From positions 1 through 64,000 of the forward strand of contig JAYSGB010000016.1 of assembly GCA_041913045.1 (NCBI GenBank): 64,000 nt of DNA, read 5' to 3'. Below are positions 6,831 to 15,321 of the stretch, piece after piece. Positions within the stretch are counted from its first letter, which is position 1. Each line of letters opens with the position of its first letter. Below the pieces are notes generated by a model. That model searched no databases. It worked only from the letters and a program-made list of their open reading frames with translations, and was not told where the DNA came from. The stretch comes from CAMLOF01 sp041913045 (lineage in GTDB: Bacteria; Pseudomonadota; Gammaproteobacteria; Burkholderiales; Burkholderiaceae_C). Both the position numbers and the translations under genes were made by a program.

Positions 6831-9238
6831 AGAGCTTGCCCGCCTCCGTCATGGCAAGTGATGGCAAAAGTTTTGCCATCAGCCATCCGGTCATCGAAAC
6901 GCAGGTGCGAGTCACGAGCGTCCGCTCACGTGGCTCGTTCGGTGGCGTCATCTTTGCCGGCAAGAACGACGCGGGCGAGTCGTTCGTGGTCAAGGCCGAC
7001 TTCAAGCTCGTGCCCGACCCTTCCCTGGTTGAAGTGGCCCAGGTCTGGACGGTCAAGGGTGCGAGCCAGGTTGTCACCTACACCCACCACGGGCAGCAGC
7101 GGCAGGAAGTCGAGATCACGCCCGAATGCCTCGTGCTGCAAAGGCCGAGCGGCAAGAACATCGTCGGCTGGATCGCTCAGGCACCGGACTGCAAGGGCAT
7201 TGGGGAAGTGCGGGCCCGGCGACTGTACGAGCGATTCGGGCTTGAACTGGTCAGCATCATTGAGGCTGAAGATTGCGACCGTCTCGTCGAGGTCATCGAC
7301 CGGGAAGCTGCTGAAGCCCTGGTTGCGGCGTTCGCAAAGCATGGTGTGGCGGAGTCGCTTCTCTGGCTGGAGCAGTTCGGGCTTCCCAAGCCGCTCGCCG
7401 CCTCCGTCATCCGGTACTGGGGCAAGGATGCCCGCAGCCGGATCGAGGTGAACCCGTACGTGCTGGTGTCCTTCTGCGCCCGTTGGAAGACCGTCGATGA
7501 AGTCGCACGCTCGCGCTTCGGCGTTCTTGCTGAAGATCCCCGTCGGCTGATTGCGGCGGCCGAGGACGTGCTGTACCGGGCCATGGAGGCAGGCGACACA
7601 GCGTTGCCAGCGGAATCGGCCAGGGAGAAGTTGCGACAGATTCTCGGCAGCGTCAGCCTTGCCGAGCAGGCCATCCGCGTTGCTTGCAACGACTCGAAGC
7701 TGCACGCCGGGGACGAGTTGGTGCAGGCGGCCGGCCTTGCCTACATCGAGACCTACGTGGCACGATGCCTCGCGGACATGCTCTCGGGCACATCGGGCGA
7801 TCAGTCCGAAATGTTTGTCGCGCAGACCCCCGATGCGGGTTTCATCGCTCGCGCGCTGACTGCGTACGAAGCGGCGAACGGCATTGAGCTCACGCCTGAA
7901 CAGCGAGATGCAGTTCTGACCTCGGCGGCCAACGCCGTATCACTCATCCTCGGCGGCGCGGGGACTGGGAAGACAACGGTGTTGAAAGCGCTCTGCCACG
8001 TTCTCGAGTGCGCCAGTCCAGAAGCGCGCATCCATCAGTTCGCCTTGGCCGGTCGTGCCGCCCAGCGAATGACCCAATCGACAGGTCGGCCTGCGGCCAC
8101 GATCGCGGCTTTCTTGAACGGCATGGACGTCGAACCCGGTTCGACCGTGCTGATCGACGAGATGTCGATGGTGGACGTCATCCTGATGTACAGGGTCCTG
8201 AAGCAGCTACCTGCGGGCGTGCGCCTCGTGCTGATTGGCGACCCTGCGCAACTTCCGCCGATCGGCCCCGGCCTTGTGCTTCACGCGCTCCAGGGGCAAG
8301 CCTCGTTGCCCCAGACGACCCTAAAGACGGTAAAGCGCCAGAGTTCGGCATCCGGGATCCCGCAGGTTGCACAAGCCGTCCGGGACCACGCCTCGCCAGC
8401 ATGGTCCGACTACGTTGGACGCGATCAGCCTTCAAAGCGGAAACTGGGGGTCGGGGGAGCGGCGCAGCCGCGGGGCGAGTGGGGCGAAGCCCCAGCCCCC
8501 TCGCGCAGCTCCGGCGTCTCTGCGATTCCCTGCCAGGAGGATCAGATTGATTCTCTCGTGGCCGGCATCTACGAGGATCTCGGCGCCGACGGCAGCGACT
8601 TCTCGGTGCAAGTGCTCTGTACCACCAAGAACGGCCCCGGAGGTGTGAAGAATATCAACGCGCTGATGCATGAACTATTCGCTGGCAAGCAGCGCCCTGT
8701 CATGAGCCTGCATCCGGACTACGGCCCCATACATGAGCGCACAGAGCATGGGCTCGGCCTCTTCGAGGGTGACCTCGTCATGTTTGGAGCGAACGACTAC
8801 ACCCTCGGTCTGCGAAACGGCGCCCTGGGCAAGGTCCTTCACCTCGCCGACCCTTTGAGTGCTTCCTCGGATGTATGCCATGTGGACTTCGAAGGCGCGA
8901 TCTACGCCCTGAATGCGGCGCACTTGCGCCATGTTTCGCATGCGTACGCCATTACAGTCCACAAGTCCCAGGGCTCGCAGTTCGACCGCGTGATCGTCCC
9001 GGTCCGCAGCGGGAAGCTGCTCGACAACGCCCTGCTGTACACCGCGATCACCCGAGGCGTGAGTCAAGTGGTTCTTGTTGGTGACATCGCCGCTGCGGAA
9101 CGGGCGATCCGGGCCGTAAGCAATTCTTCTCGCCGCTGCACTCGTCTTGCATCAGCACTGGCAGGTTCGCAGAGTTCCCGCAACCTTCACTCGGGCCACG
9201 GCGATCGCTGCAGTCCCACCGGTAGGGCGCCACAGTAG
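6827..9238 (+). CDS. RecD2-like superfamily 1 helicase of the mobile element
   Basis: This 803-residue ATP-dependent DNA helicase has helix-hairpin-helix-like segments (CKGIGEVRARRLYERF, about 125-140) before the motor. The P-loop GGAGTGKTT lies at about 375-383, Walker B LIDEMSMVD at about 441-449, GDPAQLPPIGPG at about 470, and the UvrD-C-type VHKSQGSQ motif at about 710. This is the RecD2/TraA-like order. Residues about 539-573 are an odd low-complexity stretch (see findings) encoded by GC-rich palindromic DNA. The C-terminal 40 residues are Ser/Arg-rich and look non-conserved. It probably processes DNA during element transfer; that role is inferred from its place in the recombinase operon. 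Confidence 0.85.
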   Translation: MKSLPASVMASDGKSFAISHPVIETQVRVTSVRSRGSFGGVIFAGKNDAGESFVVKADFKLVPDPSLVEVAQVWTVKGASQVVTYTHHGQQRQEVEITPECLVLQRPSGKNIVGWIAQAPDCKGIGEVRARRLYERFGLELVSIIEAEDCDRLVEVIDREAAEALVAAFAKHGVAESLLWLEQFGLPKPLAASVIRYWGKDARSRIEVNPYVLVSFCARWKTVDEVARSRFGVLAEDPRRLIAAAEDVLYRAMEAGDTALPAESAREKLRQILGSVSLAEQAIRVACNDSKLHAGDELVQAAGLAYIETYVARCLADMLSGTSGDQSEMFVAQTPDAGFIARALTAYEAANGIELTPEQRDAVLTSAANAVSLILGGAGTGKTTVLKALCHVLECASPEARIHQFALAGRAAQRMTQSTGRPAATIAAFLNGMDVEPGSTVLIDEMSMVDVILMYRVLKQLPAGVRLVLIGDPAQLPPIGPGLVLHALQGQASLPQTTLKTVKRQSSASGIPQVAQAVRDHASPAWSDYVGRDQPSKRKLGVGGAAQPRGEWGEAPAPSRSSGVSAIPCQEDQIDSLVAGIYEDLGADGSDFSVQVLCTTKNGPGGVKNINALMHELFAGKQRPVMSLHPDYGPIHERTEHGLGLFEGDLVMFGANDYTLGLRNGALGKVLHLADPLSASSDVCHVDFEGAIYALNAAHLRHVSHAYAITVHKSQGSQFDRVIVPVRSGKLLDNALLYTAITRGVSQVVLVGDIAAAERAIRAVSNSSRRCTRLASALAGSQSSRNLHSGHGDRCSPTGRAPQ

Positions 9239-9656
9239 TTGCTCTGGCGCGAGCGTCAAATCAACGGCTTGGCGCTAGCCGCGCCACACGACGCGCCTGC
9301 TTTTCGCACGAGTTGATGCGACTGGCCTCTGACTGCGCCACGGCTCCTTCGCTGCCAGCCCCGGCGGCGCCGCCAAAGCAGCCTGCCGCCAACCTGCCTC
9401 TTGCAGGTACCGGCAGCCGGCCCCTTCCAGTCGTTCGACCGCTCGAAACGAGCGGCAGCAAGGCGCAGGAAGCTGACGTGCAAGATCAAATTTGACGGTC
9501 GGCACCGCAGCGATGTGAGTCATTTAAAGTGGATCCGTCAATGACGGCAAGTGGCCAGAAAACGACTCATCCAAACGAGCGAGGGCTCACGCGCGTGCTT
9601 GAGCACCCCGGTCCAGATGCTGTGCAGGCCCATCTCAGAAAACCGAATATCCACCC
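9239..9656. other. Non-coding spacer between helicase and cheW
   Basis: I see no credible gene in these 418 bases. A perfect hairpin, CCGCTCG-AAA-CGAGCGG, lies at 9439-9455. The stretch around 9424-9441 (CTTCCaGTCGTTCGaCCG) recurs in near-identical form at about 13820-13837, outside the element, suggesting a dispersed repeat. The spacer separates two convergent units, so the hairpin may help terminate either. Confidence 0.5.
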
Positions 9657-10100
9657 TCAAACTCCGCGCGCCTCCAGCAGCGCATCCACGCTGGTAAGGA
9701 GCACATGGCGGTTGTCATCTAGGGAGGCGATCTGACGGACGATCGAGCGTGCCATCTGGCCTGCGTCGGAGAATTCCGGCGCGGCCTTCTTCTGGTCTTC
9801 GGTCAGGTCAATCACATCATTGACTGCGTCCACCACCAGCCCCTGCAGGGTTTTGCCCAGCGTGCAAAAGACAGTGACGGTCTGCTCGGTGATGGGGGTG
9901 TTTCGCTGGCGCAGCACTTGGCCCAGGTCGGTGATTGGCACGATGGCGCCGCGCAGGTTCACCACGCCCAGCGTGTGGGCCGGGGCGTTGGCGATGCGGG
10001 TGGGGGCTTCGTACTGGCGGATTTCCTGCACATCCAGGATGTCGACGCCGTACTCTTCCTCACCCACACGGAAAGCGAGGTATTCGGTCTTCTCGTTCAT
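9657..10100 (-). CDS. cheW: CheW-like chemotaxis coupling protein
   Basis: This 147-residue single-domain CheW protein (EYLAFRVGEEEYGVDI at the start, NLRGAIVPITDL in the middle) bridges chemoreceptors and the CheA kinase in the membrane-associated signalling array. The ATG at 10098-10100 overlaps the stop of the receptor gene (TGATG), so the two are translationally coupled. There is no cheA, cheY, cheR or cheB nearby, so the pair must plug into a host array. It lies within the terminal repeats of the umuC element, which makes it cargo. Confidence 0.92.
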   Translation of the reverse strand: MNEKTEYLAFRVGEEEYGVDILDVQEIRQYEAPTRIANAPAHTLGVVNLRGAIVPITDLGQVLRQRNTPITEQTVTVFCTLGKTLQGLVVDAVNDVIDLTEDQKKAAPEFSDAGQMARSIVRQIASLDDNRHVLLTSVDALLEARGV

Positions 10101-11821
10101 CAGAAGGACTCCCATTCGTCGTTCTTTGCCGGCGCAGTCGCGATGAGCTGGGGCTCAGCGGCGCGCGGTGCCGAGACGGCCTTGGGAGCCAGCTTGGCGG
10201 CAGCGGGCTTGCGCACGGCCACAGGGCGGGTTTCGGTGCGCTGGATGGGCGCTGCATGGGCGCGGATACCCGCGTCGTGGGCCGACAGCTTGAAAACGGC
10301 GACGGCTTGCACCAGATCCTGGGCTTGGCCTCGCAGGCTATTGGCCGCAGCGGCCATTTCCTCAACAAGTGCGGCGTTTTGCTGGGTGGCCTGGTCCATC
10401 TGCTGAACGGCTTCGCCAATCTGGCCCACGCCGGCGCTCTGCTCGGAGCTGGCGGCGCTGATCTCGGCCATGATGTCGGTGACGCGGCGCACACCGTTGA
10501 CCACTTCGGTCATGGTCTCGCCGGCCTGATTCACGAGGGTGGTGCCTTGCTCCACTCGCTCGACGCTGGCGGTGATCAGGTCCTTGATCTCTTTAGCAGC
10601 GGCAGCGCTGCGCTGGGCAAGGCTGCGAACCTCGCCGGCCACCACGGCAAAGCCACGGCCTTGCTCTCCCGCGCGGGCGGCTTCCACGGCGGCGTTCAGC
10701 GCCAGGATGTTGGTCTGAAAGGCGATGCCATCGATGACGGTGATGATGTCGGCAATCTTGCGCGAGCTGTCGTTGATGCCCTTCATGGTCTCCACGACCT
10801 GACCGACCACTTCACCGCCTTTGGTGGCCACGGTGGATGCCGACTGGGCCAGCTGGTTGGCGGTTTGAGCGTTGCTGGCGTTTTGCTGAACCGTGGAGGT
10901 CATCTCCTCCATCGACGCGGCGGTTTCTTCCAGCGAGCTTGCCTGTGCTTCGGTGCGGGCACTCAGGTCCTGGTTGCCTTCTGCGATCTGCGTGCTGGCG
11001 GTCGAAACAGATTCGGAGCCAGAGCGCACGGTGGACACCACTTGCGTCAGGCTGCTTTGCATGGCAGACAGCGCCGCCAGCAGCTGGGAGATTTCGTCCT
11101 TGCCCGTGACGTCAATGGGCTGGGACAGGTCGCCGCGCGCAACGGCTTCCGTGGCGTCGATGGCCTTCTTGAGGGACGCCTTCATCGCGCTGCTCAGCAT
11201 GTAGCCGAAGAAGACAGCGATCAGTACGCCGACCACGATGGCGCCGATGGACAGAGCACTCATGGTCTCATATCGAGCAACGGCCGCCGTGTAATCCTGC
11301 TCGGCAACTTTGCCCTGGATCTTGATCAGACCGTCGAGACCGGCCGCGAACGGACTGTTGAGTTTGCCGATTTTCGTCAGAGCGATCTCGCGCGCCTTGT
11401 CATAGTCGCCGGCTTTCAGCGCATCCAGCGCAGGCATGAGTCCTTCTTTGGTCAGTGCTGCGTAGGCCGCTTCCGTTTCCTTGGCGAGTTTGGCTTCCTC
11501 AGGAACCAACTCGTTCGCGGCGTATGCTTTCCAGCGCTTGTCGACCTCAGCCATGTTGCCTTCGATTTGCTTGAGGCCGGATTCGATGGCAGCAGGCGTG
11601 GGCTCCAGCACCATGTAGGCGATGGACAGACGCGTGCGCAGATTCTGGCGGTTCACAGCGGCCAGGTCAGCGGTCGGGATGGTGCGGTCCACGTACACCG
11701 AGCGCAAAGATTCGTTGGCTTTGCTGGTTCCCACGATCCCGATGGCACCAACGATAACGAGCAGGATGGAGGCAAGACCAATCAGCAGCGCAAGGCGCGT
11801 CGTGATTTTCAGATTGTTCAT
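10100..11821 (-). CDS. Methyl-accepting chemotaxis protein (four-helix-bundle sensor)
   Basis: This 573-residue receptor starts at ATG 11819-11821 (MNNLKITTRLALL). TM1 is about residues 10-31 and the periplasmic part (about 32-190) has a 4HB_MCP-like helical character. TM2 is about 192-212 (IGAIVVGVLIAVFFGY), followed by a HAMP domain and a signalling domain with the hairpin tip EAARAGEQGRGFAVVAGEVR. The protein ends NDEWESF, close to the NWETF tether that recruits CheR/CheB, so adaptation by methylation is expected. The ligand is unknown. A c-di-GMP riboswitch lies in its 5' leader. It is carried inside the umuC element. Confidence 0.93.
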   Translation of the reverse strand: MNNLKITTRLALLIGLASILLVIVGAIGIVGTSKANESLRSVYVDRTIPTADLAAVNRQNLRTRLSIAYMVLEPTPAAIESGLKQIEGNMAEVDKRWKAYAANELVPEEAKLAKETEAAYAALTKEGLMPALDALKAGDYDKAREIALTKIGKLNSPFAAGLDGLIKIQGKVAEQDYTAAVARYETMSALSIGAIVVGVLIAVFFGYMLSSAMKASLKKAIDATEAVARGDLSQPIDVTGKDEISQLLAALSAMQSSLTQVVSTVRSGSESVSTASTQIAEGNQDLSARTEAQASSLEETAASMEEMTSTVQQNASNAQTANQLAQSASTVATKGGEVVGQVVETMKGINDSSRKIADIITVIDGIAFQTNILALNAAVEAARAGEQGRGFAVVAGEVRSLAQRSAAAAKEIKDLITASVERVEQGTTLVNQAGETMTEVVNGVRRVTDIMAEISAASSEQSAGVGQIGEAVQQMDQATQQNAALVEEMAAAANSLRGQAQDLVQAVAVFKLSAHDAGIRAHAAPIQRTETRPVAVRKPAAAKLAPKAVSAPRAAEPQLIATAPAKNDEWESF

Positions 11822-12000
11822 GGGTTTTCCTTCTTGATTTCGAACTGTGGACACCACTTCGGCCGCAGATGCGGTCAATGCGTGTTCCTTCTTGCTGGAC
11901 ATCACTGGGTCGAATTCGATCAGCGGCGCAGTTGAGCACGAAGCGCTGCACTTGTCCAAGTGCCCACAGGCGTAACGAAGGTGCGTGGGGAAAGCAAAGC

Positions 12001-12021
12001 GCTGAACCGTTGCAGTTCAGC
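12001..12021 (-). terminator. Hairpin downstream of the riboswitch aptamer (expression platform candidate)
   Basis: On the minus strand GCTGAAC pairs with GTTCAGC around a 7-base loop and is followed by a T-containing run (GCTTTGCTTTCC). It lies about 20 bases after the aptamer and 180 bases before the receptor start, the place expected for a riboswitch-controlled terminator. The T-tract is imperfect. Confidence 0.5.
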
Positions 12022-12040
12022 TTGACAGTCAGGAAATGAT

Positions 12041-12130
12041 TCCGGACAGGCAACCCCGCTATCGTGTCCAGTGCGAAAGTGCACCTGGAGGTAGACCGGA
12101 GGCTTTGCGACCCTGGCTTTCGCACAGGTG
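12041..12130 (-). ncRNA. Cyclic di-GMP-I (GEMM) riboswitch aptamer upstream of the chemoreceptor gene
   Basis: Read on the minus strand, the leader contains GTGCGAAAGCCAGGG, then GTCGCAAAGCCTCCGG, a second stem TCCAGGTGC...GCACTGGA, and finally ATAGCGGGGTTGCC. These match the conserved GEMM-I core, CGCAAAGCCTCCGG followed by TAGCGGGGTTACC, with the GAAA loop of the first arm in place. It precedes the receptor gene on the same strand by about 220 bases. Known members of this class bind cyclic di-GMP and control motility, chemotaxis and surface genes. Confidence 0.85.
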
Positions 12131-12874
12131 AGCAGCTTGGAATTGTAAGGGAAAACCTCTATGTGTGCTTAGAATTTCCATTTCTCTCAATTTAAAACAC
12201 CAATGGCAGGAATAGTCATTGCCAATTTTTGACGATTCTTGCCTATTGAGCAGCAAACGCTATCTGAATCGCCCCGGGTTCAGTAGACACCTTCGAGCCT
12301 CGGACTGAGGCCCTACAAGCGATGCCATGACGAAAAAATTGGCACGCCAAGCGGGCCGACGGCACCTCATCGCAATGACGGCCTTGTAACCAGTTGCGGT
12401 CGTTGGAGCTCTGCGGTCCATTGACTCGAATCAGCCTGATGCAGAGGTTCGATGAACATCGGCTTTCCGCACCTTGCTGTCGCTCATCGCGTTTTGGACC
12501 AGCGGCAACAACGGGTCGACTGCGCCTGTCTACTAGGCAGATCTCGACGGCCGAAAGCAGCGGTACGCCTTTAGAAGCACGTGGGCACACCGACCTCCAC
12601 TTTTGGGGCAGGTCGGTCAATCGCGACTAGCGTCTGCCAGTCGCGAAGTTGTGGCGCCAGTCGCGAATACTTTGGCGCCCTACGGCAGTCTCGGGAGGTA
12701 TGGCGTTTTGTCTCAGAACTCTGTCGCAAATCGCACTTAATCTGCTGCCCTATGCCACCAAGATGTCCGTAATGGCGTCGCTGCAAGCAGTTTAAAGACA
12801 AATATACGGACAAAATGGCTGCGCCGATCAGTGTTCTACTAATGAAAAAACGATCACTCAGTCAGTCATTTCAC
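12131..12874. other. Non-coding right arm of the umuC element
   Basis: About 740 bases hold no gene I can support. The part nearest the receptor (12140-12240) is AT-richer and probably holds its promoter. The rest, about 12250-12620, has the feel of decayed insertion-sequence DNA but no recognisable transposase. Two GTCCGTA-type motifs (near 12767, and inverted near 12805) echo one at 735 on the left side and may be subterminal recombinase sites. Confidence 0.45.
12636..12667 (+). repeat. Two direct copies of GCCAGTCGCGAA, 20 bp apart
   Basis: GCCAGTCGCGAA occurs at 12636-12647 and 12656-12667, each followed within 15 bases by GGCGCC (12653-12658 and 12674-12679). A partial unit (TCGCGAC) precedes them at 12621. 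The period of about two helical turns suggests iterated protein-binding sites within the right arm. Confidence 0.6.
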
Positions 12875-12895
12875 TCGCAGGTGGACATATTCGCC
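12875..12895 (-). repeat. Right terminal inverted repeat of the umuC element
   Basis: On the minus strand the 21 bases run from GGCGA through GTCCA to TGCGA, matching 605-625 at 17 of 21 positions. umuC coding sequence (NHMAK) begins immediately after, at 12896. Confidence 0.8.
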
Positions 12896-13771
12896 AACCA
12901 CATGGCCAAGAGTGCCGACCGCAAGCCGGGCAGCTACCCGCCCCAGTTGGGCAAGGTGTGCAACCTGGCCGAGATGACCGAACGGCAGCGGGACTGGTTG
13001 TTCAAGCGCACTGACGTGACCGAGGTGTGGGGCGTGGGCCCAAGGATCGGCAAGCAGCTCAATGCTGCTGGCATTCACACGGTGCTGGACTTGAAGCGGC
13101 TGGACCCGGCCACGGCCAAGCGGAACTGGTCGGTGGTGCTGGAACGCACGGTGCGTGAACTCAATGGCATCTCCTGCTTCACGCTGGACAACTGCCCGGC
13201 ACCGAAACAGCAGATTGCCTGCACGCGCTCGTTCGGGGAGAAGGTCACCGCCTTGGCCGAACTCAAAGAAGCGGTGACGGAATTTGCCAGTCGGGCAGCG
13301 CAGAAACTGCGGGGCCAGAACAGCCAAGCCAATGCCGTGCTGGTGTTCATCCACACCAGCCGTTTCCGGGTGCAGGACAAGCAGTACGCCAAGTCCATCA
13401 CCGTGCCGCTGCGGCTGCCCACGGCAGACACGCTGCGGATTGTGGGGGCGGCCCTGGTAGGGCTGGAGCGCATCTTCAGACCGGGCTACAACTACGCCAA
13501 GGCGGGGGTGATGCTGCTGGACTTGCAGGCGGCCACGGTGGTGCAGCAGGAACTGGACTTAGGCGATGCCGAGGTGCTGCACGAGCGTCGCAATGCACGG
13601 CTGATGACGGCGATGGATGCGATTCAGGATCGGTTCGGGAAAACGTCGATCCGGCTGGGGTCGGCGATGGCGCCGGCGGAGCGGAAAGAGCGCAGCCGCT
13701 GGACCATGAAGCAGGAACGAAGGTCGCCGAGGTACACGACGCGGTGGGGGGATTTGATGGTGGTCACATAA
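12896..13771 (+). pseudogene. umuC: umuC 3' fragment
   Basis: From NHMAKSADRKPGSYPPQLGK to the end, these about 291 codons are the remaining part of UmuC. They include the helix-hairpin-helix (VWGVGPRIGKQL), the little-finger region and the C-terminal DUF4113-type tail (SPRYTTRWGDLMVV). The upstream half ends at 607. An ATG at 12815 opens the same frame inside the element arm, so a truncated product is possible but would lack the polymerase active site. The stop is TAA-free: the frame ends at 13769-13771, just before a short spacer. Confidence 0.88.
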
Positions 13772-14031
13772 CCCCCTCAGCAGTCGTAGGCATCAACCAC
13801 GCCAATACCGGCAGTGCAGCGCTTCCGGTCGTTCGCCCGAGGAGGTCGCAGCGTGCGAGGTCTCGGCCCAAATCCGGTCATTGAACTCCCCCCAATTGGG
13901 CCACAACTCCTGGAATTTGGGAGTTGCGGATTCAGCCAAGTCGGCTCTCCGCTAGCAGCAGAACAGATCCGTGTTCCTGATGAGCAGCGCGGTATCATGG
14001 TGCGCATCAAAGAAACTTAGGGGAATGTGAG
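13772..14031. promoter_or_regulatory. Spacer upstream of the GTPase/caspase operon, with a hairpin
   Basis: These 260 bases contain no gene. CAACTCC (13904-13910) pairs with GGAGTTG (13920-13926), which could terminate umuC transcription or serve as an operator. The promoter of the following five-gene operon should lie here; a GGTATCAT stretch near 13991 is a weak -10 candidate. TTAGGGG (about 14018-14024) precedes the ATG at 14032 and is a fair ribosome site. Confidence 0.4.
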
Positions 14032-15321
14032 ATGGGGATAAGCCTGCTTCAAGAATTCTTGAGCTTGCGCCTTTTAGACATCGGTGCCGAGGACTCTCGC
14101 CTCGAGAAGCTTGAAAACACCTGCGGCGAGCTTGCCAAGGCGTACGCCACCAACCCCAAAAGTGCTCTCGCGCCACTCCTGGCGGCGTGGGACCCCACCG
14201 CCGGTGAGGAACCGTCGCTCCTGCAGATTGGTTCGGTCCTTCAAGGGCATTGGCCGACTTACCGTGGTGCCTTCACAGGGGAACCCCTGACGCTCTACCG
14301 CGCGGTGGTTCTGGAATCGGTCATGAGGGCGATGGAGTTGCAGGGCGTGCTTGCTGTGGCAGTGAACCTCGTTGCGGCCAACATCCTCCCCCAGCTGAAG
14401 GTCGGGCAGGAATCCCGCATTCTCGAAATCCTAGTCGGGCGCGCAGATGCCATCACTGCTGAGCGGCTCAAGCAGGTCTGGCCGGACCAGAACAGCGCGA
14501 CCAACTTAGCGCCAATGGCTGTGCCGCCCATGAACAGCCTGAAGAAGATTGACGAGAACGCGTGGTTCGCTCAGGTGGCCGCAGCTGCTGGACCTGGCAC
14601 CAATCGAAGTGGTGTGACACTCTCCGACGCAAATCCGCAGTGGTCGAACGGGGCGCCGAACTGGTCATATGAATTTGCTGCGCGCATGGCGCCAATCTTT
14701 GCTGACGTGCACGACAGGGCGGCCGCGAGTGCTTTGAAAGTCGCGGGGACCGCTTTCAAGTCCTTGGCGGATGCTGTGACTGCCAAGCTGAACGAGTTCC
14801 TGGCCGCAGAACAGGAGCGAAGCGACCAGCGCGAAGCGACCAGCCGCCTTCTGTGGTGGCGCCAGAGTCTCTACTCGGAAACGGCGCAGATGCCGTATCG
14901 CAAGCTGCCTGCGGCGCTCGTTGCTTGGCACATGGCGCTGGACATGTCCGATCTGCTGCCTGAGGTGTATCCGCCGGCTGTCGAGTCGCTCCTTTTCGAG
15001 TCGGTCCGCGCCGCAACGGGGGCTCAGGGTGATACTGAACTCACTCTGGGCGAGCTGCTCCAGGTGAATGGCGCGACCTCGCAGCTGGCGCAGCTCGGAT
15101 GGCTAACCGAGCAACGGTCAACCGCGTCGAGGACTCTGCTCGTTCAGGCGCTGGCGAACTCCTTCGCCGCTGGAAGTCCGGAGGCAGTCAAGCTCGGAGT
15201 AGACGCTGAGCTCAAGATGCTGCCGGGCGACTGGGCGATTTGGCTCCTGCGCGAAATCAAAGCGCTCGAGGCTTTGGCGACGCCGGATGCAGTCGAGCAG
15301 CCCGCGGAGGCGGCCGCATGA
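14032..15321 (+). CDS. GASH-like all-helical protein (GTPase-associated system)
   Basis: This 429-residue, Leu/Ala-rich and apparently all-helical protein has no enzyme motif, signal peptide or membrane segment. Its opening (LLQEFLSLRLLDIGAEDSRL), the LLAAWDP segment and the W-rich middle fit my memory of the GTPase-associated system helical (GASH) family. That family precedes double-GTPase genes in predicted bacterial conflict operons. It is the first of five tightly linked genes; its TGA overlaps the next ATG (ATGA at 15318-15321). A scaffolding or sensing role is plausible but unproven. The family call rests on motif memory and, more strongly, on context. Confidence 0.7.
   Translation: MGISLLQEFLSLRLLDIGAEDSRLEKLENTCGELAKAYATNPKSALAPLLAAWDPTAGEEPSLLQIGSVLQGHWPTYRGAFTGEPLTLYRAVVLESVMRAMELQGVLAVAVNLVAANILPQLKVGQESRILEILVGRADAITAERLKQVWPDQNSATNLAPMAVPPMNSLKKIDENAWFAQVAAAAGPGTNRSGVTLSDANPQWSNGAPNWSYEFAARMAPIFADVHDRAAASALKVAGTAFKSLADAVTAKLNEFLAAEQERSDQREATSRLLWWRQSLYSETAQMPYRKLPAALVAWHMALDMSDLLPEVYPPAVESLLFESVRAATGAQGDTELTLGELLQVNGATSQLAQLGWLTEQRSTASRTLLVQALANSFAAGSPEAVKLGVDAELKMLPGDWAIWLLREIKALEALATPDAVEQPAEAAA

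Larger units (their letters stand above)
605..12895. mobile_element. 12.3-kb tyrosine-recombinase transposon inserted in umuC
   Basis: umuC homology stops at about 607 and resumes in the correct frame at 12896 (KLA / NHMAK). The ends carry 21-bp imperfect inverted repeats, 605-625 and 12875-12895, matching at 17 of 21 positions. Next to the left end are three overlapping tyrosine recombinase genes, then two small genes and a RecD-like helicase; next to the right end are a chemoreceptor and cheW. Established knowledge: tandem recombinase sets occur in Tn554-like and 'recombinase-in-trio' elements. No long target duplication is visible, as expected for tyrosine-recombinase transposition; at most 2-3 bases (GC/GGC) are shared at the junctions. 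The exact family name is not claimed. Confidence 0.85.

Noticed and set aside
9935..11935. A 666-codon + strand open frame antisense to the chemoreceptor
   Set aside because: The opposite strand encodes an unmistakable MCP; the antisense product is Gly/His/Leu-rich without motifs.
12243..12620. A possible decayed transposase on the minus strand in the right arm of the umuC element
   Set aside because: No DDE or HTH motif and no IS ends could be identified; composition alone is not enough.
12636..12667. A CRISPR-like array suggested by spaced GCCAGTCGCGAA repeats
   Set aside because: Only two short copies with 8-base spacers and no cas genes; direct protein-binding repeats are the simpler explanation.
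12867..12884. TCATTTCACTCGCAGG as a possible second copy of the guaA att sequence
   Set aside because: Similarity to TCATTCCCACTCGATGG is partial, and this stretch belongs to the right end of the umuC element, whose inverted repeat explains it better.
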